Shown here: positions 9,188 through 18,917 of the stretch, piece by piece
Layout of the letters: every line of letters begins with the position of its first letter
How positions within the stretch are numbered: position 1 is the first letter of the stretch
DNA from: Parvularcula sp. IMCC14364
Lineage (GTDB): Bacteria > Pseudomonadota > Alphaproteobacteria > Caulobacterales > Parvularculaceae
DNA: 64,000 nucleotides
Direction of reading: 5' to 3'
Assembly (NCBI RefSeq): GCF_030758415.1
Contig: NZ_CP132334.1
Span: forward strand, 2,368,001-2,432,000
Translations under genes and position numbers: made by a program
The notes under the pieces: generated by a model
The model's input: the letters and a program-made list of their open reading frames with translations, nothing else
Told to the model about the DNA's origin: nothing
The model's database searches: none

Positions 9188-9292
9188 AGACTGTTATATC
9201 TGGCACATAAGGTAAATCGCGGCTAAGGCGCCAGCCTGTTCTGGTGAATAAGCCGAGATGTGTTGAACCGCAAGCGGCGTGGGCCCTAATCT

Positions 9293-12200
9293 ATGAGCGT
9301 CAATGACGAGACTGACTTCCCGGCAGCCGAGGATGACAGCAATGTGCATAGTCTTCGCACCCCCGTGGAAGGAACAGAAAAGAACCCCGAGCACACTGTG
9401 GGCAATTTCACCAGACCATCAGAACGCTGGAACCGTCGAGCGCAACTGGTACAGTTCGGTTTTCGCGTCGCAGCCTTTGCGTTTCTTGGCTGTTTCCTGT
9501 TTGGCTGGCCGCTGGGCACGAGCCTTGCGGAATACAACCAGACCGGCCTGTTCCGCTTCCGTCTTGGCTTCACCATGCCGGTTTTCTTTTATATGGTCAC
9601 GATCCCGATACTGATTTACGTGATCGGACATATTTTGTCGCTTGGCTTGCGCATGGCAGGGAAAGCTGAAGATCTGGAATTCTCAGCCGTGAGCCTGTTG
9701 AAACCGGATGTCAGCGCCGCACAGAATATCAGGATCGTTGGCACCGCCGTTCGTGGACAGATCGACTCCCTGAATGTGCATCTGGATGAAGCCCTTGGCA
9801 AACTTGCTTCTGTCGAGAGCATGATCCGGCAACAGATCAAGGCAATCGACAGCGCTGCGGAAGCGATGCAAAGCGCGTCACATGACAACACAGACAAGGT
9901 TGCCAGTGAGCGCCAGCAACTGATGCAACTGACGGAGAAGTTGAACCTCGAGGCGGAGAAATTTGCCGAAGCGATTGCCGAAAAGGCGCGCCTTGGCCTT
10001 GAGTCCTCTGAGACTGCCAATTCCCGCATCGCCGGGGCCGAAATTGATCTCGAAAACAGACTGACCAGACTGGAAGATACGGCCGCCAAAGCCCTGACAG
10101 CTTTTGAAAGCCTCGCAGACACTATGCAGGAACAGGAAAGTGCTGTCAGCCGCAGCACCGCCCGCCTCGACAGCCTGGCGTCAGCCGCTGACGGCAAGAC
10201 CAGTTATCTGCGGCACCTGTTACAGGAAAATGCCGAGAACATACTTGAAGCCCAGAAACGGCTGGAGGCAGACGGCCAACGGCTGGAGCAGTTGATCCAG
10301 GACCAGAAAGACCGCGCAGAGCGTCTGGCTGAAACCGTGGCCGCGCAGGCCGAACACAACCCGGAGCTGGAAAAAGCCTTTGAGAGCCTCTCCATGGTGG
10401 AGCAAATGATCCGCCAGCAGGTGGAAACAATCAACACTGCCGCCAGCACGATCCAGACAGCCTCCAGCGAAAGCGCCAGCCGCATTGAGACTGAACGCGA
10501 TCAGATGATTCAGATGACCGAACAGCTTAATCAGGAAGCGGAGCGCTTTGCTGAGTCGATTTCCCGAAACGCACATTCCGGCCTTGAAACACGCCTTGGG
10601 GATCTGGAAACGGTTGCGCAGAATGCGCTGAGCGCTTTTGAAAAACTTGCCGGATCCATTGAAGCGCAGGAACAGGCGGTCACGCAAAGCAGTGCCCGTC
10701 TCGAAACACTGACAACACAAACCAGTGAAAAGGCCGGCCATCTCGCAGCAATGCTTGGTGAGAATGTAACAGCCATCGCCCAGACTCAGGAAGGCCTGAA
10801 CGCTGAAAACGCGAAACTGGAACAGATGATTACCGACCAGCGCGCGCGGGTTGAACAACTGGCGACCTCCATCAATGAGCAGACCGAAAACAACCCTGCG
10901 CTCTCAGGTGCGATTGACAGCCTCGTCTCCGTCGAAACCATGCTCCGTGAACAGATCACAGCCGTTAGCACAACATCCGGGCTGCTACAGGATGCAACCG
11001 GCAACAACGCAGAACGCCTTGTGCAAGAGCGCGAGCAGCTGATGTCCCTGATGCAGGAGCTGAATGAAGAGGCGGGCCGCTTTGCCGATACCATTTCAGA
11101 AAATGCACGCACTAGCGCCGATATGGCCTCTGACGATTCGCGCTTTGCAGAGGCGCAGGCAAAGCTTACAACACGCATCGAAACGCTTGAGGCGATCTCT
11201 TCGAGAGCTCTGGGTGCCTTTGATAACCTGACCACAGCACTGGCCGAGAAAGAAGGCATCATCAGCGAGAGCGCACAGAGGCTGGACACCATCTCTTCCC
11301 GGGCCGGAGAGCAGACAGATATGATCCGTCAGATGCTTGATGATAACACTCAGGTCATGACCTCGGTGCAGGAACGCCTGCAAGCCGAAGGACAACGCCT
11401 TGAAGCCATCATCGTCAGCCAGCAGGAGCGGGCTGATACATTGCTGACCGCCCTCTCGGAAAAAACAGGCACAGGTCTGTTTTCTACCGACGCACTGGAA
11501 AAACTGGACACGGTTGAGCAGATGATCCGGCAACAGATCACGGCGATGGAACATGCAGCAACATCCGTGCAGACAAGTTCTGGCGAAGCCGCAACCCGGA
11601 TTGCTGAAGAGCGGTCACAGCTAATCTCCCTGACAGAAAGCCTCAACAAGGAAGCGGACAGGCTGGTTCAGGCCATCACAGAACAGTCCGGGCTTGACCG
11701 GACTGATTCTGATATCTCGTTGGAGGCCTTTGGCAAGGCGGAGCAGGCTATTCAGTCGCGGCTGGAGACCCTCGAACAGAAAGCAGAACAAACCCTGAGT
11801 GCTTTTTCTACAGTGTCTGAGCAACTTTCCTCACAGGAGAATGCGGTATCCACCAGCGCCGAGCGGATTGGCAAAGTGAAAACAGACACAGCGCAACAAT
11901 CAGCTGAAATGGCCAAACTGATCGAAGCCAATACGTCTGTCCTGTCAGAGGCTCAGTCAAGATTGGCAGCAGAGAGTCAGAAACTTGAAGACATGATTCA
12001 GGACCAGCGAGAGCGTGCAGAGCGCCTAGCATCAGCCATTGCAGAGCAGACAGCACGCATGAGCGAACTGGAACAGACGCAGGACAGCCGGGCAAGACCG
12101 ATGCGCCGCCATGACGACCAGCCTGCCCGCAAGCCTTTGTCCATCAGCAGTATTCTCGCATTGGGGGATGATACAGGCAAGACTGCCGATGCGCCGATGC

Positions 12201-12736
12201 TCCTGAAAGAAGATGCCGCAGCTGCTGCCCGCGACAGTGCAGAAGTGCGCCGCACACGTCAGGAGAAGTCATGGCGTGACATTCTGGCAGCCGCTGACGT
12301 AACAGATGACCCCCTCACACTTGAGCGCACTGCTGTTAAAAATACCGGCACAGATAAAAGCACCAACCCGGCCGGGAATTCGGATGCTATCGGGCTTGTC
12401 CGCAAAATGCAGTATTTCATGCGCGATATTGAGCGTCAGCTTTACGGCGAGCCACAGCCTGCAATTATCTCCCGCTTCGAAGGTGGCGAGCGCAATATCT
12501 TTGCCCATATTATCTTGCGGCGTGACGAAGAGGCCGTGAAGGATCGTATTCGTCTTGAAACATCCCGTCGTCCGGCATTTCGTCAGGACGTATATCAGTT
12601 TCTGGAAACATTCGACCAGTTGCTTGAACCAGCAACTGGTGAACAGGATGGTGACACGCTGATTGACGATTATCTCGGCTCACCCATCGGGCAGGTTTAT
12701 CTGATCGTTGGTAATGCGATGGATTATTTTTCCTGA
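9293..12736 (+). CDS. giant two-TM coiled-coil repeat protein, TipN-like
   Basis: 1147 residues. Residues ~52-76 and ~93-118 are transmembrane helices; the rest should lie on one side of the membrane, probably cytoplasm. From ~165 to ~950 it is predicted helical and built of four diverged tandem repeats. Each starts with a block like SVESMIRQQIKAI followed by ERQQLMQLTEKLNLEAEKFA and closes with ERAERLAE-type heptads; the Met of the MIRQQ block falls at residues 177, 372, 550 and 744. Residues ~1030-1147 form a separate globular-looking domain (from IGLVRKMQYFMRDIERQLYG). The layout resembles Caulobacter TipN, the new-pole marker. That assignment rests on architecture, not clear sequence identity. 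A CtrA-like half-site lies upstream. Confidence 0.7.
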   Translation: MSVNDETDFPAAEDDSNVHSLRTPVEGTEKNPEHTVGNFTRPSERWNRRAQLVQFGFRVAAFAFLGCFLFGWPLGTSLAEYNQTGLFRFRLGFTMPVFFYMVTIPILIYVIGHILSLGLRMAGKAEDLEFSAVSLLKPDVSAAQNIRIVGTAVRGQIDSLNVHLDEALGKLASVESMIRQQIKAIDSAAEAMQSASHDNTDKVASERQQLMQLTEKLNLEAEKFAEAIAEKARLGLESSETANSRIAGAEIDLENRLTRLEDTAAKALTAFESLADTMQEQESAVSRSTARLDSLASAADGKTSYLRHLLQENAENILEAQKRLEADGQRLEQLIQDQKDRAERLAETVAAQAEHNPELEKAFESLSMVEQMIRQQVETINTAASTIQTASSESASRIETERDQMIQMTEQLNQEAERFAESISRNAHSGLETRLGDLETVAQNALSAFEKLAGSIEAQEQAVTQSSARLETLTTQTSEKAGHLAAMLGENVTAIAQTQEGLNAENAKLEQMITDQRARVEQLATSINEQTENNPALSGAIDSLVSVETMLREQITAVSTTSGLLQDATGNNAERLVQEREQLMSLMQELNEEAGRFADTISENARTSADMASDDSRFAEAQAKLTTRIETLEAISSRALGAFDNLTTALAEKEGIISESAQRLDTISSRAGEQTDMIRQMLDDNTQVMTSVQERLQAEGQRLEAIIVSQQERADTLLTALSEKTGTGLFSTDALEKLDTVEQMIRQQITAMEHAATSVQTSSGEAATRIAEERSQLISLTESLNKEADRLVQAITEQSGLDRTDSDISLEAFGKAEQAIQSRLETLEQKAEQTLSAFSTVSEQLSSQENAVSTSAERIGKVKTDTAQQSAEMAKLIEANTSVLSEAQSRLAAESQKLEDMIQDQRERAERLASAIAEQTARMSELEQTQDSRARPMRRHDDQPARKPLSISSILALGDDTGKTADAPMLLKEDAAAAARDSAEVRRTRQEKSWRDILAAADVTDDPLTLERTAVKNTGTDKSTNPAGNSDAIGLVRKMQYFMRDIERQLYGEPQPAIISRFEGGERNIFAHIILRRDEEAVKDRIRLETSRRPAFRQDVYQFLETFDQLLEPATGEQDGDTLIDDYLGSPIGQVYLIVGNAMDYFS

Positions 12737-12786
12737 GCCTTCACCGGCGGCACCATAAATTATAGCTAAGTAGCCTGAGGCCTGGA

Positions 12787-13446
12787 TCAGCTTTCTACAT
12801 CCGCCGCCTGCATGTTTTGCTCTATTTCCGATATTGCCCAGACAACAGTCTCATTGCCGACCCGGTTGACGGCGCTATTCAACGCCTCAACGGCGGACGG
12901 TAAAGCGCTGCCGTTAACCGGCTCATTAACCTCGAACAGACGTGACGCAATGCTGTTATTGCGCCGGTCAGACAGGCGGGCAAAATAAGCCACACGCGCA
13001 ATGTTCTGCCCGTCCTGCATTTCCACATGGAAACTGCGTATATCCGTATCGAGAATAAAATCTCCAATCGGTAAGGTCACCCTGTCGCCCACCGCCTGAA
13101 TGCGACCGTTATTTTCGAAACTCCGGACAAGAAATATGCGAAACAGGTTCGGGGCGCGGTCAGACCATTCTGCGTTCGCGAAATACTCATATCGCAACGG
13201 CTCAGGGGATCGGGCAATCCTGGACGTTTCAAACGCAGCCTCTGCCACAGGATCGGCAATAACAAGGCGTGCCGCCAGCTGCGTTTGCGCAGCAACAGTG
13301 CCGGGCACGGGCGACAGCGTGTAGCGTGGTGGTGTCTCGCCATTGCCCACAAGAAGCGACTGACACCCTGCGACAGCCATCATTGAAACGGCTGCAAGCG
13401 CAAACCTGCGCAATCTTCGCGTCGTTCTGTTCATCGGCACTTTCAT
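12787..13446 (-). CDS. ABC-transport auxiliary lipoprotein of the Mla-type operon
   Basis: 219 residues. A twin-Arg-rich N-terminus leads to the lipobox VAGC at ~residues 25-28, so the mature protein is lipid-anchored in the periplasm. The body (RYTLSPVP..., RYEYFANAEWSDRAPNLFRIFLVRSFE) fits the ABC-type transport auxiliary component family (PqiC/YmbA-like), which often accompanies MCE permeases. Start at 13446 has a strong GAGGAGG site. Last gene of the four-gene lipid transport operon, 10 bases after mlaD. Confidence 0.82.
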   Translation of the reverse strand: MKVPMNRTTRRLRRFALAAVSMMAVAGCQSLLVGNGETPPRYTLSPVPGTVAAQTQLAARLVIADPVAEAAFETSRIARSPEPLRYEYFANAEWSDRAPNLFRIFLVRSFENNGRIQAVGDRVTLPIGDFILDTDIRSFHVEMQDGQNIARVAYFARLSDRRNNSIASRLFEVNEPVNGSALPSAVEALNSAVNRVGNETVVWAISEIEQNMQAADVES

Positions 13447-13456
13447 TCAGGCCTCC

Positions 13457-14392
13457 TCAGTTCGCAGCTTCGGGGCGTGTATCACCGAAGAAAAATCTGG
13501 TCGGGTCACGCTCGACTTCACGGAGCATTCCGTCAAGTGTCCTGATAAGGCGACGGGAATCTGCCATGATACCGGTTGCCTCACCCAACCCCTGCTGGGC
13601 GAAAGCCTCTATCGCTTCGCGATTTTCATCAAGCAGGCCGTTAAGCTGGGTCATCAACAGTTGAGCATCCGCAACGGCGATATCAAACTCGATAATGGCT
13701 TGTGGCACATCACGGTTGAACACTTGCTCCATAGAGATGATCACCGTCTCGAGACTGTCAGATGTTTCGCTGAGACTTTCCGCAAAGACAGCAAAATCTT
13801 CCGCTGCACTGGCAGCATTATCGAACAGTTTGCCGATTTCTTCTTCGCGGCTGGCAAGACTGTCCGTGATGGTTTCCACATCTTCAAGAATTCTCGCAAG
13901 GGTGTCTGTATTCTTCTGGTCCAGAACGCGCTGCGCCCCGGCGATGATGTTTGTACCGCCATCAATAATATCAGCAATCGCAGAGGGCTTGGCCACAATG
14001 CGCGGAATGCGCTGTCGCGAAACATCACGCAGCAGCAGACTTTCAGGCTTCCCGCCTGTGAACTGAATGATGGCTAGGCCCGTCACCCCAACCAGCTCAA
14101 TCTCCGCCTGCGTATCAACCTTGATCGGTGCATCGCGCGTCACCCTGACACGGGCGACAACCTGTTCAGGATTGTTGGGGGCCAGTTTGAGGCTGCGGAT
14201 TTCACCGATCTTGATGCCGTTGAAGCGCACATCGCTGCCTTCTGACAGGCCGGACACACGCTCGTTGAAGACAACATCATACTCGATCGTGTCATTTTCC
14301 GCAGGTGCCAGGAAGTAGAAAAAGCCAATCCCGATAACCACTGCTGCCAACACGAATGTGCCCAGAAGCCGATAATTTGCTGATGTTTCCAT
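13457..14392 (-). CDS. mlaD: MlaD-family MCE protein (lipid transport)
   Basis: 311 residues. One N-terminal membrane anchor (~9-28) is followed by a single MCE domain, ~38-115, with VSGLSEGSDVRFNGIKIGEI typical of the family. The rest is helical and Gln/Glu-rich. MCE proteins form hexameric rings that hold lipid between the inner and outer membranes. The protein is longer than E. coli MlaD (~180), as is common in alphaproteobacteria with a C-terminal helical extension. The gene follows the ATPase by 23 bases on the same strand. Confidence 0.88.
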   Translation of the reverse strand: METSANYRLLGTFVLAAVVIGIGFFYFLAPAENDTIEYDVVFNERVSGLSEGSDVRFNGIKIGEIRSLKLAPNNPEQVVARVRVTRDAPIKVDTQAEIELVGVTGLAIIQFTGGKPESLLLRDVSRQRIPRIVAKPSAIADIIDGGTNIIAGAQRVLDQKNTDTLARILEDVETITDSLASREEEIGKLFDNAASAAEDFAVFAESLSETSDSLETVIISMEQVFNRDVPQAIIEFDIAVADAQLLMTQLNGLLDENREAIEAFAQQGLGEATGIMADSRRLIRTLDGMLREVERDPTRFFFGDTRPEAAN

Positions 14393-14415
14393 TATTCTAC
14401 TCTCTTCACTCAGGC

Positions 14416-15225
14416 TTAGCCTGTTGCTTCTTCACTTGCTTGCACGGTTGATACCATGGCTGCCCTGCCCCGCGGGCCGGAGAAATATTCCCTGATCCAT
14501 GGATGTGGATCCTGCCGCACCTCTTCAATCGGCCCGATTGCCGATACTTTCCGGTCAGCCAGAACAGCCACGCGATCAGTAATCCGGTTCAGGCTGTCGA
14601 GATCATGGGTCACCATGAACACGGTAAGACCCAGTGTATCCTGCAGACTGAGGATCAGTTCATCAAATTTTGCCGCGCCAATCGGGTCAAGTCCTGCGGT
14701 TGGCTCATCCAGAAAAACGATTTCCGGGTCCATCGCCAAAGCGCGGGCAAGACCTGCCCGTTTGCGCATCCCCCCCGATAATTCTGACGGGTATTTTATC
14801 GCTGCGTCCAGTGGCAGGCCAGACATGGTTATTTTCATCGCTGCGATTTCACTGGCCAGCGCATCAGATATATCAAGATGCTCACGCAACGGGGCCATGA
14901 TGTTCTGCGCAACCGTCATGGCAGAAAACAAGGCGCCATCCTGAAACAGCACGCCCAGTCGTCGATCAAGCTGCCGCTGCTCCGTTTCATTCAGGGAAAG
15001 GGCATTCTGGCCAAACATCCTGATATTGCCTGAGCGGGGTTTTATCAGACTGATGATGGTTTTCAAAAGGACCGACTTGCCTGTGCCTGAGCCTCCGACA
15101 ACACCAATCACCTCGCCCCGACGGACGGCAAGATTCAGATGGTCATGAATAGTGATCTCGCCAAAACCGGTGACAAGGTCTTCAATTTCTATGACATGCT
15201 CATGACTGCTCGTTTCCTGTGTCAT
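14416..15225 (-). CDS. mlaF: Mla-type lipid ABC transporter ATP-binding protein
   Basis: 269 residues. Walker A GGSGTGKSVLLK, signature LSGGMRKRAGLARAL, Walker B EIVFLDEPTAGLDP and switch region MVTHDLD are all present. ATG at 15225 overlaps the permease stop (ATGA), which fixes the start; the frame continues upstream to 15345 but without a ribosome site. It supplies energy to MlaE for moving phospholipid between membranes. GMRKR is the usual MlaF variant of the ABC signature. Confidence 0.92.
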   Translation of the reverse strand: MTQETSSHEHVIEIEDLVTGFGEITIHDHLNLAVRRGEVIGVVGGSGTGKSVLLKTIISLIKPRSGNIRMFGQNALSLNETEQRQLDRRLGVLFQDGALFSAMTVAQNIMAPLREHLDISDALASEIAAMKITMSGLPLDAAIKYPSELSGGMRKRAGLARALAMDPEIVFLDEPTAGLDPIGAAKFDELILSLQDTLGLTVFMVTHDLDSLNRITDRVAVLADRKVSAIGPIEEVRQDPHPWIREYFSGPRGRAAMVSTVQASEEATG

Positions 15226-16370
15226 ACGCCAAGCTCCAGGAAAAGAATCGCAAACAGGGCATCGAGAAAAATGACCACAAAGAGCGATTGCACAACAGAC
15301 ATGGTTGTGCGCCGCCCCAGATCTTCCGCGCTGCCTTCCACACACATGCCCTGATAGCAGCCGATGATGGAGATAAAGAACGCAAAGAACGGTGCCTTGA
15401 TCAGGCCAACAAAGAAATTCTGTAACAGGATTACGTCCTGCATGCGTGCGAAAAACAGGTTCAGCGAGATTTCTGCCGCAGAAAGAGCGACCAGCGCGCC
15501 GCCAATCAGCCCCAGCATGGCGGCAATCAGCGCAAGTGCCGGCATCATGATGACCATTGCAAGGGTACGCGGAATAACAAGCGCTTCCATGGGGTCGATC
15601 CCCATGGCCTTCATGGCGTCAATTTCTTCACGCAATTTCATTGACCCGAGTGCCGCCGTAAAAGCACTGCCGGAACGCCCGGCAATCAGGATCGCTGTCA
15701 ACAGCACACCGAACTCGCGCAGGACAGTAATACCGATCATTTCGACGGTGAGGATTTCCGCCCCGAACTGGGACAGAATACGAATGCCCATAAACGCGAC
15801 CACCGCCCCGATCAGGAAGGACATCAGGCCGACAATCATCGTGGCGTTCAGACCTGACTCTTCCATATGATGAACAGTCGCTGCCAGACGCAATCGGCTT
15901 GGCCGCCGGATAATGCGGCCAATACCGCTGACGACCTGCCAGACAAAATTCAGAATATCCCTGGTGTCTTTCACGACTGAAGCAACGCCGCGGCCAAGCC
16001 GCTCCACGAGCATCAGGAAGGGGTTTCCGGTATCCACTTCAATCTCGCAGGGCAACAGATGATTGCAGGCTTCTGCCAGCAGGGGCGCGTGTCGGTCATT
16101 GATGTTGCTGAACCCGTATAACGGCTGCTCGGCAATTTCTTCGCGCATGGAGCAGGCCCGCATGGTGCGTTGCAACGCCATGGCGCCAGCTGTGTCGAGA
16201 TGTTCAAGCCCGGACAGATTGATTTCCAGTTTCTGCCCCATGGCCCCGTCAGCAAACGCGCGCAGTTTGCTGTCAATCTGGCTCAACCCCGCTTCGAGCG
16301 TCCAAGCACCAGACACAGCGAGATGCCAGACATCGTTTTCTTCGGTCGCTGTAAAGGCTGCTTCGGCCAT
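15222..16370 (-). CDS. mlaE: MlaE-family permease with fused N-terminal STAS domain
   Basis: 382 residues. Residues ~1-110 form a STAS domain (LEINLSGLEHLDTAGAMAL), the fold of the separate E. coli MlaB. Residues ~120-382 are the MlaE permease with five or six helices and the family stretch FGVLLTAILIAGRSGSAFTA. The fusion places the MlaB-like regulator on the permease itself. ATG at 16370 has AGGAA upstream; an in-frame TTG at 16385 is less likely. First gene of the operon mlaE-mlaF-mlaD-lipoprotein, transcribed leftward, divergent from the CHASE2 gene. Confidence 0.9.
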   Translation of the reverse strand: MAEAAFTATEENDVWHLAVSGAWTLEAGLSQIDSKLRAFADGAMGQKLEINLSGLEHLDTAGAMALQRTMRACSMREEIAEQPLYGFSNINDRHAPLLAEACNHLLPCEIEVDTGNPFLMLVERLGRGVASVVKDTRDILNFVWQVVSGIGRIIRRPSRLRLAATVHHMEESGLNATMIVGLMSFLIGAVVAFMGIRILSQFGAEILTVEMIGITVLREFGVLLTAILIAGRSGSAFTAALGSMKLREEIDAMKAMGIDPMEALVIPRTLAMVIMMPALALIAAMLGLIGGALVALSAAEISLNLFFARMQDVILLQNFFVGLIKAPFFAFFISIIGCYQGMCVEGSAEDLGRRTTMSVVQSLFVVIFLDALFAILFLELGV

Positions 16371-16569
16371 GCTGTTCCTGTCCAAACGGCGCTGATTGCT
16401 CCGCGCACCCGGTTCATGTTTATGCTTTTATGCCACGAGAACCTGAACCAGCCCTAAATACATGGTAATTAAAAGCTTAACAGGTGCGTTTTGTGGCATG
16501 ATTTTTTCAGCTATCGCACAATGTGACGCATAGTATGCTGTATTATGAGAACGAAAGTGGGACATCCCT

Positions 16570-18882
16570 GTGTTTGAAAAGAGACTTGCGAGCGAAAACA
16601 ACTGGCTGACAATCCTGCCAATCGCCATCATTCTGCTGGTGGCAAGCCTTGCCCTGACAACAGCTTTCCAACCGGGCAGTCAGCCCCGGGAGGCAATTTT
16701 CAGCCTGTTCATGCGACTGGATGCACGTGAGAGCAGCCCGGCGCAGAGTGATCGCTTCGTCATCGTTGATATCGACAAGGACAGTCTGGAACGCATTGGC
16801 CCCTGGCCATGGCCGCGCACGGAACTGGCGCAACTGGTCAATATTGCCAGAGAGTCCGGTGCCGATAATGTGGTCCTCACAGTGCCGGTCGAAGGGCCGG
16901 ACCCGCTCTCGCCGGAAATTGTGGGCCGCTACTGGTTCAATTCCAGTACAGCAGATAACCGGGCCCTGATGTCTGAAATAGCGCGCCTGCCAAGCCACGA
17001 TGTGGCGCTCGGCGAGGCTCTGGCGCAACTGCCTTCTGCCATCGCTGTGGCAGAAAATCCTGCCGCGCTGATGCGCGGCACACAAGGGTGGATGCGCACC
17101 TCTTTTGAAGGGGCAGAATGGATCACCCTGCAGCAAAGCGGACCAGCCCAGAACGGTCAGTCTCTGCCCGTCAGCCTGCCGAATGGCAGCATTTCGCAGA
17201 ATATAGAAGCGGCCTCACAGGTGAGCGTCAGCGCCCTGCCTGTGGACCCGGATGGTGTGTTCCGTCGCGCCAGACTGATCTGGCACGCCTATGGCGCGCC
17301 TGTCCCGGCCACGTCGCTCAGTGCCCTGATGGCAGGCGAAAGTGAAATTCTGGCCACAGCGCATGATAGCCTGATCCATAATGCCGGTCACCCTCTGGCC
17401 AGTATCACGGTCAATGGCAACGAGATCATGCTCGACCGCCAGAGTGCAACCAGACTGTATTTTCCACAAAATATATCCGTGCCCACCGTTCCTGCGTGGC
17501 GCGTCATTGCCGGTAATAACAGCTGGCGTCAGTCCCTTGATGGTAAAACTGTTTTTATCGGGGAAAGCGTCTCCGGCAATGCCACGGTGCCGACACCGCG
17601 TGGAGACCTGACACGCGCACAGATACATGTATTGCTGGCAGACCAGCTCGCTGACGGGGCAAGCCTGACGCGCCCTGGCTGGTCGGGCTTTCTGGAGGCC
17701 GGTCTTGCCCTTTTGCTCGGCGTTGCGGCCGTTATCTGTCTGCTGTTCTATTCAGGTGTGATTGGGGCAGCCTTTACTGCAGTGGCAGGCATCACGCTCA
17801 TGATCGCCACCTGGCTCGTTTTCTCCGGCAACGGAACATTGATCGACCCGGCACCAGCGATCCTTGCCATGGTTGGCGCACAGCTTGGTTATGGCCTGAG
17901 CAGCCTTGGCGCGTCCGTGCTGCGCGATGACAAGGTACGCGGCGCCTTTCATGGTGCCCTGCCGGCGACGACCATGGCCAAACTGCAAAAGCAGAAAGGC
18001 CGAAGCCTGTTGGACGGTGTGCGCCGACAGGTAACCGTGCTATCGGCCTCAATCCGCCTCCCGGATGATATGATCGCCGACTTTGTCGATAAGCCGGATG
18101 AGTACATACAGTTTCGTGCCAAGACGAATGACAAGCTGCGCCAGACAATTCTCAAACTTGGCGGCACAGTCGATTATGGTGAGGATGGCCGCCTGCTGGG
18201 CTATTGGAATGTGCCTGAGCTTGCCCCCAATCATATCGAGCGCGCCTGCAGCTGTGCCTTGCAGATGATCGAAGACATGAACGCACTGGCGCGTGATCTG
18301 CAGAGTTCGCAAGCCTCTTTCCCGCTGGCACGCATTGCTGACGAAGATAAAGGCTCGGCCTTTGAACAGGGTCACCTTGAGATCGGGATCTCCAGCGATG
18401 TCTGCTTCTCAGGACCTGTCGGCCGTGGTGCCCGCAACAGATATGCGGTTATCGGGCCATCTGTCACGCTGGCTGGCACCTTGCGGGAGCGCTCCCGGCT
18501 GTACGGACCGGCAATCGTCTGTGATGAGACTGTCTTTACTGCCCTGCGACATCATTTCGCTTTCCTCGACCTTGATACATTGCGGATCAATGACAACCCT
18601 CAACCAAGGCAGATTTACGGCCTTGTGGGAAACCCCTTCCTTAAAGCCAGCAAGACTTTCCGGCGCATGGCTGACACACAACGCGGGCTGGTGAATGCCT
18701 GGCGGGATGGCAACATCGCGGAAGGAAAGGCCTTTCTCAATCAACTGGAAGAAGTACCGGGCACACATCAGGCATTTCTGAGTCTCTATGAACAGCGTCT
18801 GCACACAGCAGAACTTGAACAGAAAGATTCTGATGGCAAAGGCAAAGATAAGTGGGATGGCAGCCAGCAAATCTATCTCTGA
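16570..18882 (+). CDS. CHASE2 membrane protein with degenerate cyclase domain
   Basis: 770 residues from a GTG start with weak ribosome site. A membrane anchor (~13-35) is followed by a periplasmic CHASE2 sensor domain (FVIVDIDKDSLERIGPWPWPRTELAQL) to ~360, three transmembrane helices (~370-445) and a class III nucleotide-cyclase-like domain (~475-690). Both metal-binding Asp positions are lost: the segment normally ILFxDIRGF reads VTVLSASIRLP, and FIGDAIMAFWN reads YGEDGRLLGYWN. RNRYAVIGPSVTLAGTLRE matches the late GDAVNLAARLE motif. It most likely senses or binds rather than makes cyclic nucleotide. Compare the intact relative at 62463. Confidence 0.8.
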   Translation: MFEKRLASENNWLTILPIAIILLVASLALTTAFQPGSQPREAIFSLFMRLDARESSPAQSDRFVIVDIDKDSLERIGPWPWPRTELAQLVNIARESGADNVVLTVPVEGPDPLSPEIVGRYWFNSSTADNRALMSEIARLPSHDVALGEALAQLPSAIAVAENPAALMRGTQGWMRTSFEGAEWITLQQSGPAQNGQSLPVSLPNGSISQNIEAASQVSVSALPVDPDGVFRRARLIWHAYGAPVPATSLSALMAGESEILATAHDSLIHNAGHPLASITVNGNEIMLDRQSATRLYFPQNISVPTVPAWRVIAGNNSWRQSLDGKTVFIGESVSGNATVPTPRGDLTRAQIHVLLADQLADGASLTRPGWSGFLEAGLALLLGVAAVICLLFYSGVIGAAFTAVAGITLMIATWLVFSGNGTLIDPAPAILAMVGAQLGYGLSSLGASVLRDDKVRGAFHGALPATTMAKLQKQKGRSLLDGVRRQVTVLSASIRLPDDMIADFVDKPDEYIQFRAKTNDKLRQTILKLGGTVDYGEDGRLLGYWNVPELAPNHIERACSCALQMIEDMNALARDLQSSQASFPLARIADEDKGSAFEQGHLEIGISSDVCFSGPVGRGARNRYAVIGPSVTLAGTLRERSRLYGPAIVCDETVFTALRHHFAFLDLDTLRINDNPQPRQIYGLVGNPFLKASKTFRRMADTQRGLVNAWRDGNIAEGKAFLNQLEEVPGTHQAFLSLYEQRLHTAELEQKDSDGKGKDKWDGSQQIYL

Positions 18883-18917
18883 CTATCTCTTATGTAACTG
18901 GTGCTCAGGCGTAGCCA

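Noticed and set aside
9616-10858. Ser/Cys-rich antisense frames inside the coiled-coil gene
   Set aside because: They mirror the repeated Glu/Ala/Gln codons of the real gene; the repetition comes from the sense protein.
9790-11620. Periodic repeats considered as CRISPR or DNA satellite
   Set aside because: The period is ~190 codons, conserved at protein level and diverged in DNA; no short identical repeats with spacers.
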